The notes under the pieces were generated by a model. That model made no database searches, was not told the origin of the DNA, and was given only the letters and a program-made list of their open reading frames with translations. Of a stretch of 64,000 bases of DNA, positions 8,770-16,952 are shown piece after piece. The translations under genes were made by a program, and so were the position numbers. Source of the stretch: a bacterium (lineage in GTDB: Bacteria > Electryoneota > Electryoneia > Electryoneales > Electryoneaceae); contig JAHLLH010000006.1 in the NCBI GenBank assembly GCA_020444265.1, positions 206,090 through 270,089 of the forward strand, read 5' to 3'. Numbering within the stretch: the first letter of the stretch is position 1; every line of letters starts with the position of its first letter.

Positions 8770-9534
8770 ATGCTCAGCAGTCCGGTGATTGGTGTCGAGA
8801 ATCCACGTATCACAGCCAACGAAGCACGTGCCGCGTTAACCGCACGCATCCGTGGGGTACAGGATAAGGATAGCCATCCGGTCATCGTCTATGATCTCGA
8901 TGCCACCCTGTTTGACAACCGCCCACGCGTCATGCAGATCATCGCCGATCTGTTGCTTAGCAAAGAGGCTGCAGAGTTTCCGGTCGAGGTCCGTCGTGCC
9001 GCTGGATCGGTTACCCCTCGAAAAATGAAATACCGTCTTACGGACACCCTGAAGGCGCATGGGATCGAGGACCCGAAGATCCTTAAGTGGTTCGAACAGG
9101 AGTGGTTCAAGCGCTTCTTCACCAATGAATACGTCCAGCTAGACCTTCCAACCCCCGGCGCGGTCGAGTTTGTCAACCAGATGCATGACATCGGTGTACG
9201 GACGGTTTACCTCACCGGACGTGACACCCCAGGCATGCGTGAAGGGACCCACGCCGCCCTCGTCCAGTACAAGTTCCCCGAGCCGGATGGCCAACGTTGC
9301 ATTCTGATCACCAAGCCGACCTTCGAGCAGCCTGATATGGAATACAAGATGGAGGTGGTCGAGGAGTTGAAGAAGCTGGGGACAGTCATCGGGGTTTTCG
9401 ACAACGAGCCGAAGCCGATGAACGTGCTCACAGAAGCCTTCCCCGAAGCAGAGCACTTCTATCTCGACACCATGCACAGCCCCGATGTCGAGCCGCTTCT
9501 TCCGGGGATTCGTGTGCTGTCTGATTTTACGTAG
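8770..9534 (+). CDS. HAD-superfamily hydrolase
   Basis: 254 residues. HAD motifs in order: VIVYDLDATLFDNRPR (nucleophile DLD near residues 42-44), VRTVYLTGRDTPG (motif II Thr), a Lys in LITKPTF (motif III) and IGVFDNEPKPMN (motif IV acidic pair). A helical cap lies between motifs I and II. The substrate cannot be read from the sequence. Family knowledge: most members are phosphatases. GGGGGAA precedes the ATG. It is monocistronic, with a strong terminator just downstream. Confidence 0.82.
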   Translation: MLSSPVIGVENPRITANEARAALTARIRGVQDKDSHPVIVYDLDATLFDNRPRVMQIIADLLLSKEAAEFPVEVRRAAGSVTPRKMKYRLTDTLKAHGIEDPKILKWFEQEWFKRFFTNEYVQLDLPTPGAVEFVNQMHDIGVRTVYLTGRDTPGMREGTHAALVQYKFPEPDGQRCILITKPTFEQPDMEYKMEVVEELKKLGTVIGVFDNEPKPMNVLTEAFPEAEHFYLDTMHSPDVEPLLPGIRVLSDFT

Positions 9535-9561
9535 ACCCTGTGCTACCCAATAGTATTCTGG

Positions 9562-9594
9562 CCCGGACAGCTTGATGTCCGGGTTTTCTCTTTC
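9562..9594 (+). terminator. Rho-independent terminator
   Basis: Stem cccggaca (9562-9569) with tgtccggg (9576-9583), then ttttctcttt. Ends the HAD gene. Confidence 0.85.
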
Positions 9595-9603
9595 TGGACA
9601 GGT

Positions 9604-9634
9604 AGTGTGGTTATCGCAGATAGCCACGCCACCC
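9604..9634 (-). repeat. Dispersed repeat, copy 2 (inverted)
   Basis: Inverse of the ggctatctgcgataacc repeat seen at 8609 and 47442. It abuts the next palindromic element. Confidence 0.7.
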
Positions 9635-9640
9635 ACGACC

Positions 9641-9694
9641 TGTCATCCCCAGCTCGCAACATGGTGCAAACCGGATCGTACGCTGGGGATGACA
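9641..9694. repeat. Inverted repeat element (tgtcatcccc family, short form)
   Basis: Arms tgtcatccccag (9641-9652) and ctggggatgaca (9683-9694) around cgcaacatggt. Related to 8481-8582. Confidence 0.75.
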
Positions 9695-9852
9695 GTGGGC
9701 CACCCTGAACTGGCGGGCGGTTCTGTCTCTCCTCAACCCAGACTCACACCTCACGCTCTCGCGAGCGTTGCATCTGCCATCTGGTGAACCCAACTTTCCG
9801 CCACCTTGAACAACGAACATGTAAGCACCTTCGACCCACATCGAGGTAAATC

Positions 9853-11247
9853 ATGGCAGCGAACGCCTTACCCTTCCAGCACAGTCGAGCCTACCTGACT
9901 CGCCGTTTCTGGAACTGGTTCCCCCTCGGCCTGACCTATGCGTTCCTCTACATGGGACGTTACAACCTGACCGTCGCGAAGAATGCTCTTGGTCACCTGA
10001 TGGACAAGGAAGCCTTCGGGATCATCTTCGCCGCAGGCACCATCACCTATGCTTTCGCCTTCCTGATCAATGGTCCGCTGACCGATAGAATCGGCGGGAA
10101 GAAAGCGATCCTGATTGGAGCAGCAGGATCCGGACTGATGAACCTGATTATGGGGTTTGCGGTCAAAGGCATCCTGCTTGGCACCAGTTCGCTGAACCTG
10201 ACCATGATCTTCAGCATCCTCTACGCGATGAATATGTACTTCCAGAGCTTCGGGGCGGTGGCAATTGTTAAGGTCAACGCTTCCTGGTTCCATGTTCGTG
10301 AACGCGGGGTCTTCGGTGGGATCTTCGGCATCCTGATCAGCATGGGTATTTACTTTGCCTTTGACTGGGGGTATGCGATTGTCGAGGCGACCAGAGCCAC
10401 TGTCACCTCCGATCTGAGCTGGATCCAGACCATCTTGCGCAGCCTGACCGGTAGCAGCACCACCGCGGTGGATGCAACCTGGTGGGTCTTCTTCATCCCG
10501 ACCATCCTGCTCTGGTCAATGTTCATCGTCGAGTTTTTCCTGCTGAGGGACCGTCCCGGCCAAGCTGGCCACGAGGACTTTAACACCGGTGATGCCTCGT
10601 CGGGAGACACCGATGAGACCTTCCACCTCGGGTCGATCCTTAAGAAGATCCTGACCAACAAGGTGATCCTGACCATCGCTGCGATCGAGTTCTGCAGCGG
10701 GGTGATGCGTAACGGCATCATGCACTGGTACCCGATCTACATCAAGGAGCTGGGGTACGGCGCGGACCACTTCATGCGTCAACACTGGGGCCTGATCCTG
10801 ATGCTCGCAGGTGTCTTCGGCGGCATGTTCGCCGGTTTCCTGTCAGACAAGGTGTTCGGGTCTCGCCGTGGCCCGGTCGCGGCTCTGCTTTACGGCTTGA
10901 TGCTGATCGGCACCATCGGCATGATGTTCAGCCTCGACGGCCACTGGGTCCAGCTGGGTGTCATTGTCGCCTTTATGAGCCTGAGTGTGATCGGTGTTCA
11001 CGGGATGCTCTCCGGTACCTCGACGATGGACTTCGGCGGGCGTAAAGGTGCGGCAACAGCGGTCGGCTTGATCGACGGGTTCGTTTACCTCGGCACTGGT
11101 TTCCAGTCGCTCTCTCTCGGTTTCCTGACTACCGCGAGCTGGAACTACTGGCCGCCCTTCCTGCTGCCCTTTGCGATCATCGGACTCGTGCTCGCGATTC
11201 GCATCTGGTACGCTTTCCCATCACCAACGAAGTCGAGCGGTCACTGA
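9853..11247 (+). CDS. MFS transporter, organophosphate:phosphate antiporter (OPA) type
   Basis: 464 residues, about twelve membrane spans. The first loop LYMGRYNLTVAKNALGHLMD resembles the RYN-containing signature of GlpT/UhpT-type antiporters. The second loop carries GPLTDRIGGKKA, the MFS A-motif. The length suits the family (about 450). Known members exchange glycerol-3-phosphate or sugar phosphates for inorganic phosphate across the inner membrane. The substrate here is not determinable. A ribosome site (GAGGT) precedes the ATG. Followed by a terminator, so transcribed alone. Confidence 0.8.
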   Translation: MAANALPFQHSRAYLTRRFWNWFPLGLTYAFLYMGRYNLTVAKNALGHLMDKEAFGIIFAAGTITYAFAFLINGPLTDRIGGKKAILIGAAGSGLMNLIMGFAVKGILLGTSSLNLTMIFSILYAMNMYFQSFGAVAIVKVNASWFHVRERGVFGGIFGILISMGIYFAFDWGYAIVEATRATVTSDLSWIQTILRSLTGSSTTAVDATWWVFFIPTILLWSMFIVEFFLLRDRPGQAGHEDFNTGDASSGDTDETFHLGSILKKILTNKVILTIAAIEFCSGVMRNGIMHWYPIYIKELGYGADHFMRQHWGLILMLAGVFGGMFAGFLSDKVFGSRRGPVAALLYGLMLIGTIGMMFSLDGHWVQLGVIVAFMSLSVIGVHGMLSGTSTMDFGGRKGAATAVGLIDGFVYLGTGFQSLSLGFLTTASWNYWPPFLLPFAIIGLVLAIRIWYAFPSPTKSSGH

Positions 11248-11264
11248 TTTGGCAAACATGTTTC

Positions 11265-11300
11265 AAGGGTGGTCCGGTGTGCCGGATCACCCTTTTCTCT
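11265..11300 (+). terminator. Rho-independent terminator
   Basis: Thirteen-base stem aagggtggtccgg / ccggatcaccctt with one wobble pair and a tgtg loop, then ttttctctttct. Follows the MFS gene. Confidence 0.8.
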
Positions 11301-11352
11301 TTCTCATGGCGTACCTTGTTTCAGGATACGGGCTTTAACCAATAGGAAGACG

Positions 11353-12507
11353 ATGAGACGGGTAACCCTTGCAATGCTGACCCTGCTGCTGATAACGAGT
11401 GGCGTACTGGCGCAGGTAACCTTGACAGCGGAAGACATCCCAAATGAACCAGGTTCGGTCTCCTGGTATTATGTGGAAGTGGATACGGCGACCGGGGACA
11501 CCTTGGGGATTCCTGTTGTGATCTCACAACCCGGCCCCGATCAGGAGTGGGATTTTACAACCGGTAACTTCCAGACGATTGCGCGGGACTCCCTTTTTGA
11601 CCCCAGCACTACCGCCTATGCCGACAGCTTCCCGACTGCAAATCGCGGCCAGGTGAGCGAGGTCTTTTTTGGCCTGGGATTCGGGGATTCGGAACTGGGA
11701 CGATTCGAACTGCTGAATGAAGAGGGATGGGGGCTTGTCGGTCTGACTGTCGCCTTCAGCATCGGCGGTGGGCCGGCCCCGACCATCCCGCTCGGGTTTG
11801 AGCCTGCTTTACCGATCACACCTTTCCCTGTCGAAATGGGCGACTCATGGACTCTGACCGACACGCTGGAGACTATGTACGAGGACTCTTCTTCGGGCGC
11901 GGAATTCCTGATTCGCTTCGAATATGGCGGCTTCAGCTCCGCCGATGCCTGGGGCAACGCCACCTATGAAGGTGGTGCTTCCGAATGTCTTCGTGTCCGG
12001 ACCAGCTTCGGCGGTACGTTGAATGTCTACCCGATCATATTCGGCTTCCCGAGCCCGATTCCGATCTTTACCCAGGACTTTCCGGCTTCCATCGCGTACA
12101 ACTGGTTCGCCCCGGAGGTCGGTGTGATTGCTACCATCACCTCGATGCCCGGCGAGGAAGAAGAAGTCTTCGATGAGGCTTCGTCAATCCGGAGACGGAC
12201 TCTGACACCAACTTCGGTGGGTGAAACAGTTGGGGAGATGCCTTCACGAATCACCCTCGCCCCTGCGTGGCCGAACCCGTTTAACGCGATGACATCGGTC
12301 CGTTTCAACATTCCAGCCGAACAAGTGGTTCGTATGGCGGTTTACAATCTGCTTGGGCAACGTGTCACGTTGCTCGCCGACCATCGATTTGCCCCTGGTA
12401 GTCATCAACTTTCCTGGCAGCCCGTCCACCAGGCCAGCGGGCTCTATCTCCTCCGTCTGGAAACAGGCAACGAGCTGCACACCCAGCGTCTCCTGCTGCT
12501 GAAGTAA
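11353..12507 (+). CDS. Secreted protein with T9SS type A sorting domain
   Basis: 384 residues from ATG 11353 (AGGAAGACG upstream). The in-frame extension to 11269 would bury the signal peptide. Signal peptide VTLAMLTLLLITSGVLA-Q, an unrecognised beta-rich body, and a C-terminal sorting domain (AWPNPFNAMTSVRFNIP, VYNLLGQRVTLL, SGLYLLRLE). Predicted to be exported and sorted by T9SS. Function unknown. Shares a bidirectional terminator with the convergent gene downstream. Confidence 0.78.
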   Translation: MRRVTLAMLTLLLITSGVLAQVTLTAEDIPNEPGSVSWYYVEVDTATGDTLGIPVVISQPGPDQEWDFTTGNFQTIARDSLFDPSTTAYADSFPTANRGQVSEVFFGLGFGDSELGRFELLNEEGWGLVGLTVAFSIGGGPAPTIPLGFEPALPITPFPVEMGDSWTLTDTLETMYEDSSSGAEFLIRFEYGGFSSADAWGNATYEGGASECLRVRTSFGGTLNVYPIIFGFPSPIPIFTQDFPASIAYNWFAPEVGVIATITSMPGEEEEVFDEASSIRRRTLTPTSVGETVGEMPSRITLAPAWPNPFNAMTSVRFNIPAEQVVRMAVYNLLGQRVTLLADHRFAPGSHQLSWQPVHQASGLYLLRLETGNELHTQRLLLLK

Positions 12508-12524
12508 TACCGACCTGGTGAGGA

Positions 12525-12560
12525 TAAAAAAGCCGGACCCCAACGGGGTCCGGCTTTTAT
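12525..12560. terminator. Bidirectional Rho-independent terminator
   Basis: Perfect 11-base stem agccggacccc (12531-12541) / ggggtccggct (12545-12555) with a three-base loop. There is an A-run on the left and tttt on the right, so it can serve both converging genes. Confidence 0.88.
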
Positions 12561-12577
12561 CATGAACGGGAGAGGTT

Positions 12578-12949
12578 CTAGCGGTCCAACGGATCGCCGC
12601 CATCATCCCGGGTGGGATACATGACCGTCCCACGTAGATCACCTGCACGGCGCGGGGTACGGATCGAGTATCCTTCTCCATCTTCTGTAACCGCCTTTCC
12701 CTCGACAGCCGATGGCTCTTTGCTCGCATCGAAGGGATAAAAGGTAACCGCCACAGAGGCTCCATCAGGCAGCAGAGAACGCTCGAGTGATTGTACAGTC
12801 GAGTCTATCGCCCTGTGCGCGTTGGCACACAAGTCGGTCAACTCCATCCGAATCTCGACATCCTCAACCAGTTTCTCAATGGTCTCACCTAACGCCAGGA
12901 TACGTCGCTTCGCTTCCCCGGCATAATCGAGCGCCAGTAGTAAACTCAT
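12578..12949 (-). CDS. Small hypothetical protein
   Basis: 123 residues, no family recognised. The N-terminal half is helical and amphipathic (EAKRRILALGETIEKLVEDV). The rest is polar and ends TRDDGGDPLDR. No signal peptide or membrane span, so probably cytoplasmic. AAGGA lies about ten bases before the ATG. It converges on the T9SS cargo gene and uses the shared terminator, which supports its being a real transcription unit. Confidence 0.55.
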   Translation of the reverse strand: MSLLLALDYAGEAKRRILALGETIEKLVEDVEIRMELTDLCANAHRAIDSTVQSLERSLLPDGASVAVTFYPFDASKEPSAVEGKAVTEDGEGYSIRTPRRAGDLRGTVMYPTRDDGGDPLDR

Positions 12950-13282
12950 TCAGCCATCCTTGTATCCAATACCCCATCCTGCGGTTCAGGATGAGACACT
13001 GATCCAGCTTGTTCACTTTTATCGCAAGGGGGATGCCAGAATTGTCTGCATTGAGGCAAGTGAGACAGGAACGAGCGAGTTCTCTATCTGGGAACTACCC
13101 CCTAACTTCAAGCCTTATATTGCCCAAAGCGCGAGGCCGGACTTTGAATGGCCTCGTTGCCAGATGGGCACTTTGCCGTCTCTCCCCCCTCTCTTCGGTG
13201 AAATATCGATCCCTACCTTAGAGAAATAATTTGGGATTTTCGGTAATTTGTCTCGAAAACGAACATTCAACACGAGACAGGT
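12950..13282. other. Intergenic region between divergent genes
   Basis: 333 bases separate the small minus-strand gene from selD. Short open frames cross it but lack ribosome sites and coding character. One hairpin is visible near 13131-13160 (gcgaggcc ... ggcctcg). It presumably carries promoters in both directions. No confident -35/-10 pair was found. Confidence 0.4.
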
Positions 13283-14344
13283 TTGACTGCCAAAGGTGCG
13301 AAGCGCAGTTACCGTCTCACCCAGTTCACACGATGCGCTGGTTGAGCCAGTAAACTGGATCCGGCGGTGCTGGATCGTCTGCTGCCACAGCTTCCAAAAA
13401 CGGACCACCCCAACCTGATTGTCGGGCCATCTTCGCTGGACGATGCCGGTGTGTTTCGCTTGAGCGATACACTGGCATTGGTGCAAACGGTTGATTTCTT
13501 TACACCGATTGTCGATGACCCCGCCGATTACGGGCGGATTGCGGCCGCGAACAGCCTTTCGGATGTCTACGCGATGGGTGGAACTCCGATTACGGCCCTG
13601 AACATCGTCGCCTTCCCGGATGGAACAATCCCGGAAGAAGCGTTGGCTGAATTGCTGGTGGGAGCTGCGGAAATTTGTGAACTCGCAGGGGTGGCGGTTG
13701 CTGGTGGTCATACGGTTTCCGACCAGGAGTTGAAGTTCGGTTTGTCAGTGACTGGCACTGTCCACCCTGACAAACTGCTGACCAATAGCGGCCTGCGGCC
13801 CGGACAGCTTCTCTTCCTGACCAAACCGCTCGGCACAGGGCTGATATCGAATGCGATGATGAACGATGCCGCTCCGGCGGGATCGGTCGAGGCGATGATC
13901 GAAGTCATGGTCCGTCTCAACCGTGCCGCCAGCGAGGCAGCGCTCGCCGCACAAGCGACCGGGGCGACAGACATTACTGGCTTCGGTTTGCTTGGCCATG
14001 CACGTGAAATGGCCAAGGCATCCGGTGTCCAGCTTCTTATTGAGGCGTCCAAACTGCCGGTTCTCGATGCCGCACGGACCATCGCCGAATCTGGTTCCTA
14101 TTACAGCGGTGGCGAGCGACGCAACCTTAGCTTTGTCGAGCGGGACGTCACCTTTGACGACTCCATTGATGAGGCAACAAAGAGGATTGTCTCCGATCCT
14201 CAGACATCCGGCGGCCTTCTGATTGGCATTTCCCCCGAGCACGAGAGCACGTTTCGGGAGAAGATGGATGAGGCAGGGGAAGAGGTTTGGATGGTTGGTC
14301 AGGTGGAACCACTCACGGGTACATCTATCCACCTGAAGCGTTAA
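13283..14344 (+). CDS. selD: Selenide, water dikinase SelD with in-frame TGA (predicted selenocysteine)
   Basis: Makes selenophosphate from selenide and ATP, the selenium donor for selenocysteine and selenouridine. The body is clear: LIVGPSSLDDAGVF, TVDFFTPIVDDPADYGRIAA, NSLSDVYAMGG, GGHTVSDQE, DITGFGLLGHA, SDPQTSGGLL. A normal gene call would begin at GTG 13367 and lack the catalytic N-terminus. Reading upstream in the same frame gives YRLTQFTRCAG, then TGA at 13343-13345, then ASKLDPAVLDRLLPQLP. This aligns with the E. coli SelD active-site region (LTQYSHGAGCGCK), with TGA at the catalytic Cys and Lys three residues later. With TTG 13283 as start the product is about 353 residues, the family length. 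The start codon itself is uncertain. First gene of a three-gene cluster. Confidence 0.85.
13346..13376 (+). promoter_or_regulatory. Putative bacterial SECIS element
   Basis: Directly after the in-frame TGA, bases 13358-13365 pair with 13369-13376 (gatccggc / gctggatc, one G-U wobble). They close a three-base GGT loop that begins 21 bases after the TGA. Known bacterial SECIS hairpins sit 16-37 bases downstream of UGA with a G among the first loop bases, so this fits. The element lies inside the coding sequence, as usual in bacteria. Assigned by eye, not by folding software. Confidence 0.65.
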
Positions 14345-14387
14345 CACCACTCTGGGGCATTGAAACAAGGGAAAGGCTGGCGAGGGC

Positions 14388-15374
14388 ATGCTGCACGAAA
14401 CGCCATTGATCCTTGTTGCCGAAGATGAGGAGGCAACCCGTTCCCTGATGGGGTCGATGCTCGAAAACCTCGGTTATCAACCCCTCCTGACCGCAGATGG
14501 TGTTGAAGCACTTGAAGCGCTCGAAGTTGAACGTCCCGACCTGGTCCTTAGCGATGTACTGATGCCGAGGATGAATGGGATCGAGCTGTGTCGCACCATC
14601 AAAAGCAATTCAGAAACCCGTCTGATCCCCGTGGTACTTGTCACCGGTCTGGGTAGTACGGAAGACCGTGTCCGTGGTATCGAAGCGGGTGCCGATGATT
14701 TTCTCGCCAAACCCTTCCAACTTGCCGAGCTAACCGCACGTTTACGTTCCCTCCTCAGGTTGAAACAGTTTACCGATGAACTGGTTCACGCGGAGGAGGT
14801 CATTTTCTCCCTCGCCCTTGCGGTCGAAGCGAAGGACCCGTACACACGAGGGCACTGCCAGAGGCTGGCACGCTTTTCAGTGGAAGCGGGGAAACGTATG
14901 GGGCTGGGTGAAGAGGAGCTGCAAGCGTTGCGACGTGGAGGCATCCTGCATGACATCGGCAAGATCGGGATTCCCGAAGCGATCTTGCTGAAAGCGGGAC
15001 CCTTGACCACCGAAGAGATCGGGGTCATGCGACACCACCCGCTCAAAGGTGAACAGATCTGCAAACCTTTGCGCACCCTTGCTGGAACCCTCCCGATTAT
15101 CCGTCACCATCACGAGCGTATGGATGGGGATGGCTACCCGGACAAATTAAAGGGTGAGGAGATTCCGCTCGGGGCTCGTATCATCGCTGCTGTTGACTAT
15201 TTCGATGCCCTCATCACCGATCGTCCTTACCGTAAAGCGCTGCCCCAGGAGGAGGCCCTGCGTCTCCTGCACGGTGCAGTCGACACCGGCCACCTCGACC
15301 GGGACATTGTTCAGATTGTCACCTCCATTGTTCACGAGGTCGGCGAGGAGTGGGTCGCTCCGCTTGATAACTGA
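14388..15374 (+). CDS. Response regulator with HD-GYP output (cyclic-di-GMP phosphodiesterase)
   Basis: 328 residues. The receiver domain (about 5-125) has the acidic pair in VAEDEEA, the phosphoacceptor Asp in LVLSDVLMPRMNG and Lys in FLAKPF. The HD-GYP domain (about 140-325) has the HD pair at residues 188-189 (ILHDIGKIGIP), HHHERMDGDGYP with GYP at 249-251, and AAVDYFDALITDRPYR. RpfG-type proteins of this build hydrolyse cyclic-di-GMP when phosphorylated. No kinase is adjacent. It sits 43 bases after selD and 24 before the Ppx gene. Confidence 0.88.
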   Translation: MLHETPLILVAEDEEATRSLMGSMLENLGYQPLLTADGVEALEALEVERPDLVLSDVLMPRMNGIELCRTIKSNSETRLIPVVLVTGLGSTEDRVRGIEAGADDFLAKPFQLAELTARLRSLLRLKQFTDELVHAEEVIFSLALAVEAKDPYTRGHCQRLARFSVEAGKRMGLGEEELQALRRGGILHDIGKIGIPEAILLKAGPLTTEEIGVMRHHPLKGEQICKPLRTLAGTLPIIRHHHERMDGDGYPDKLKGEEIPLGARIIAAVDYFDALITDRPYRKALPQEEALRLLHGAVDTGHLDRDIVQIVTSIVHEVGEEWVAPLDN

Positions 15375-15398
15375 TTGTCAACTGCCATCTGACACTGG

Positions 15399-16850
15399 AT
15401 GTTTCCTGCTATGAATGCTCCGGTCCGTGCCCTGCTCGACTTCGGAACCAACTCGCTTAAGCTCGTTGTCTGCCGTCTCAATCCCGAAGGATTGGATGTG
15501 CTACTGGACACTGAACGGATCACTCGTTTGGGACACAATATCCTGCAGGACGGGAAATTGAGCGGGGACGATGTTGACCGTATCCTCACTGCTGTTGGCG
15601 AGCTGATCGGGGAAGCAAAGGCCTTTTCGCCAGACAGCATCGACGCCATCGGTACCGCTGCCCTGCGTAGATGCAGCAATCGCGACACCCTGACAGAACC
15701 GTTAATGGAGCAGTACGGCATCCGTCTCTTGATGCTGTCAGGCAGCGAAGAGGCGGTCGCAGGCTACCTGGGGGTGCGAAGCGAGTTCGGTTTGGAGGAC
15801 TCTCTCGCCACGCTGGACCTTGGCGGCGGCTCAACCGAAATCACCTTTGGACGAGACATCCTGCCGGGCCAATCCTTCAGTCTGCCAATCGGGGCACGTG
15901 GGCTGTTGCGTGATGTGCCGATCAGCGATCCGCCCCGGTACGAGGAAATCGAAGCGATCCGAAAGCAGGTACGTCCCAAACTTTCCGATGTTTCCCTGTT
16001 ACCGATCGAGACCAAGCTGGTGCTGATTGGCGGTGCGGCGACCACCCTCGCAGGCTATGCAAAAGAGATGTGGAATGCTCCCGGTGAGATTGTCGCAGAT
16101 ACCCTCACCCCGGAAGCCTTAGACCTGCTAACGATGAAGTTGGCAAAACTGACCCGGGAGCAGCGGCGCGCCTTACCCGGTTCGACAAAGGCAGACCGTA
16201 GCGATGTCATCGTGCACGGAACCGTTGCCCTGCGTGAGATGCTTGGCACCCTCGGGGTCGATACCGCCTGGGTATCGCTGCGGAGCCTGCCCCAGGGTCT
16301 CTTCTTTGCCGAGATGGAAGGGTTGATGCTCGACAGTGACGCCCCGGTCACACGACTTCCCGGCACCCACTTTCCTCCGCTCAGTAAATCGACACGGAAA
16401 GGGGAAGTGGTCTTCCTGCTACGTTTGCCGGACGGACGCTACTTCCTGCAGACAAAAGTGCGCTACTCCAACGATACCTATCGCATTCCCGGAGGCGGCG
16501 TCGATGCCGGGGAACGGTCCATCGATGCGATTCACCGTGAGGTGTGGGAAGAAACCGGGTACAAGCAGGCACGTCCACTACCTGTCGCCCGCCTCACCTT
16601 CACCGGCCCGGACGGGACCCCTTGTGACTGGTACAGCGACCTCTACCTGGTCGATCTGCCCAAAGGGTTCGAGCCACAACCGGTAGACGAGAGCGAAGGC
16701 ATTTCCGGTTGGGTCGCGGTCCACCCCAGCGAGATGCAACCCTGGATTGACCGCCTCGAAAACCTCGAAGGCGACTTGAATTCGTGGGGATATTTCCGCG
16801 CCGTCCCCATGCGTTACCTGGTCCGACGGGTGAGCGAAGGAAGATTGTAG
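15399..16850 (+). CDS. Ppx/GppA phosphatase fused to a Nudix hydrolase domain
   Basis: 483 residues. The N-terminal part (about 1-310) is an exopolyphosphatase/GppA fold of the ASKHA superfamily: ALLDFGTNSLKLVV, LSGSEEAVAGYLGV, ATLDLGGGSTEITF. The C-terminal part (about 335-480) is a Nudix domain with the box GGGVDAGERSIDAIHREVWE followed by ETGY, which keeps all catalytic Glu residues. Ppx/GppA removes phosphate from polyphosphate or pppGpp. Nudix enzymes cleave nucleoside diphosphate derivatives. Together they suggest phosphate or nucleotide-alarmone turnover (inference). ATG 15411 is an equally good start. No strong ribosome site is visible. Confidence 0.85.
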   Translation: MFPAMNAPVRALLDFGTNSLKLVVCRLNPEGLDVLLDTERITRLGHNILQDGKLSGDDVDRILTAVGELIGEAKAFSPDSIDAIGTAALRRCSNRDTLTEPLMEQYGIRLLMLSGSEEAVAGYLGVRSEFGLEDSLATLDLGGGSTEITFGRDILPGQSFSLPIGARGLLRDVPISDPPRYEEIEAIRKQVRPKLSDVSLLPIETKLVLIGGAATTLAGYAKEMWNAPGEIVADTLTPEALDLLTMKLAKLTREQRRALPGSTKADRSDVIVHGTVALREMLGTLGVDTAWVSLRSLPQGLFFAEMEGLMLDSDAPVTRLPGTHFPPLSKSTRKGEVVFLLRLPDGRYFLQTKVRYSNDTYRIPGGGVDAGERSIDAIHREVWEETGYKQARPLPVARLTFTGPDGTPCDWYSDLYLVDLPKGFEPQPVDESEGISGWVAVHPSEMQPWIDRLENLEGDLNSWGYFRAVPMRYLVRRVSEGRL

Positions 16851-16893
16851 GGCTGGTAACGGGATGGCCAGACCGTGTTACCCCACTGGGTGG

Positions 16894-16916
16894 CCCGACT
16901 TGCTCGTCATATCGGG
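16894..16916. repeat. Dispersed hairpin (cccgacttgctcg family)
   Basis: cccgact ... atcggg hairpin followed by a ttcat motif. Relatives lie at 22124-22144 and 27951-27971 (ccgacttg / caagtcgg, followed by tttattca). Confidence 0.65.
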
Positions 16917-16952
16917 TCCATTCATACAACCATAACGTTTCGACTTATTCCC

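Noticed and set aside
13009..13229. Small plus-strand frames upstream of selD
   Set aside because: Two overlapping frames with no homology, no good ribosome site and no coding bias; treated as intergenic.
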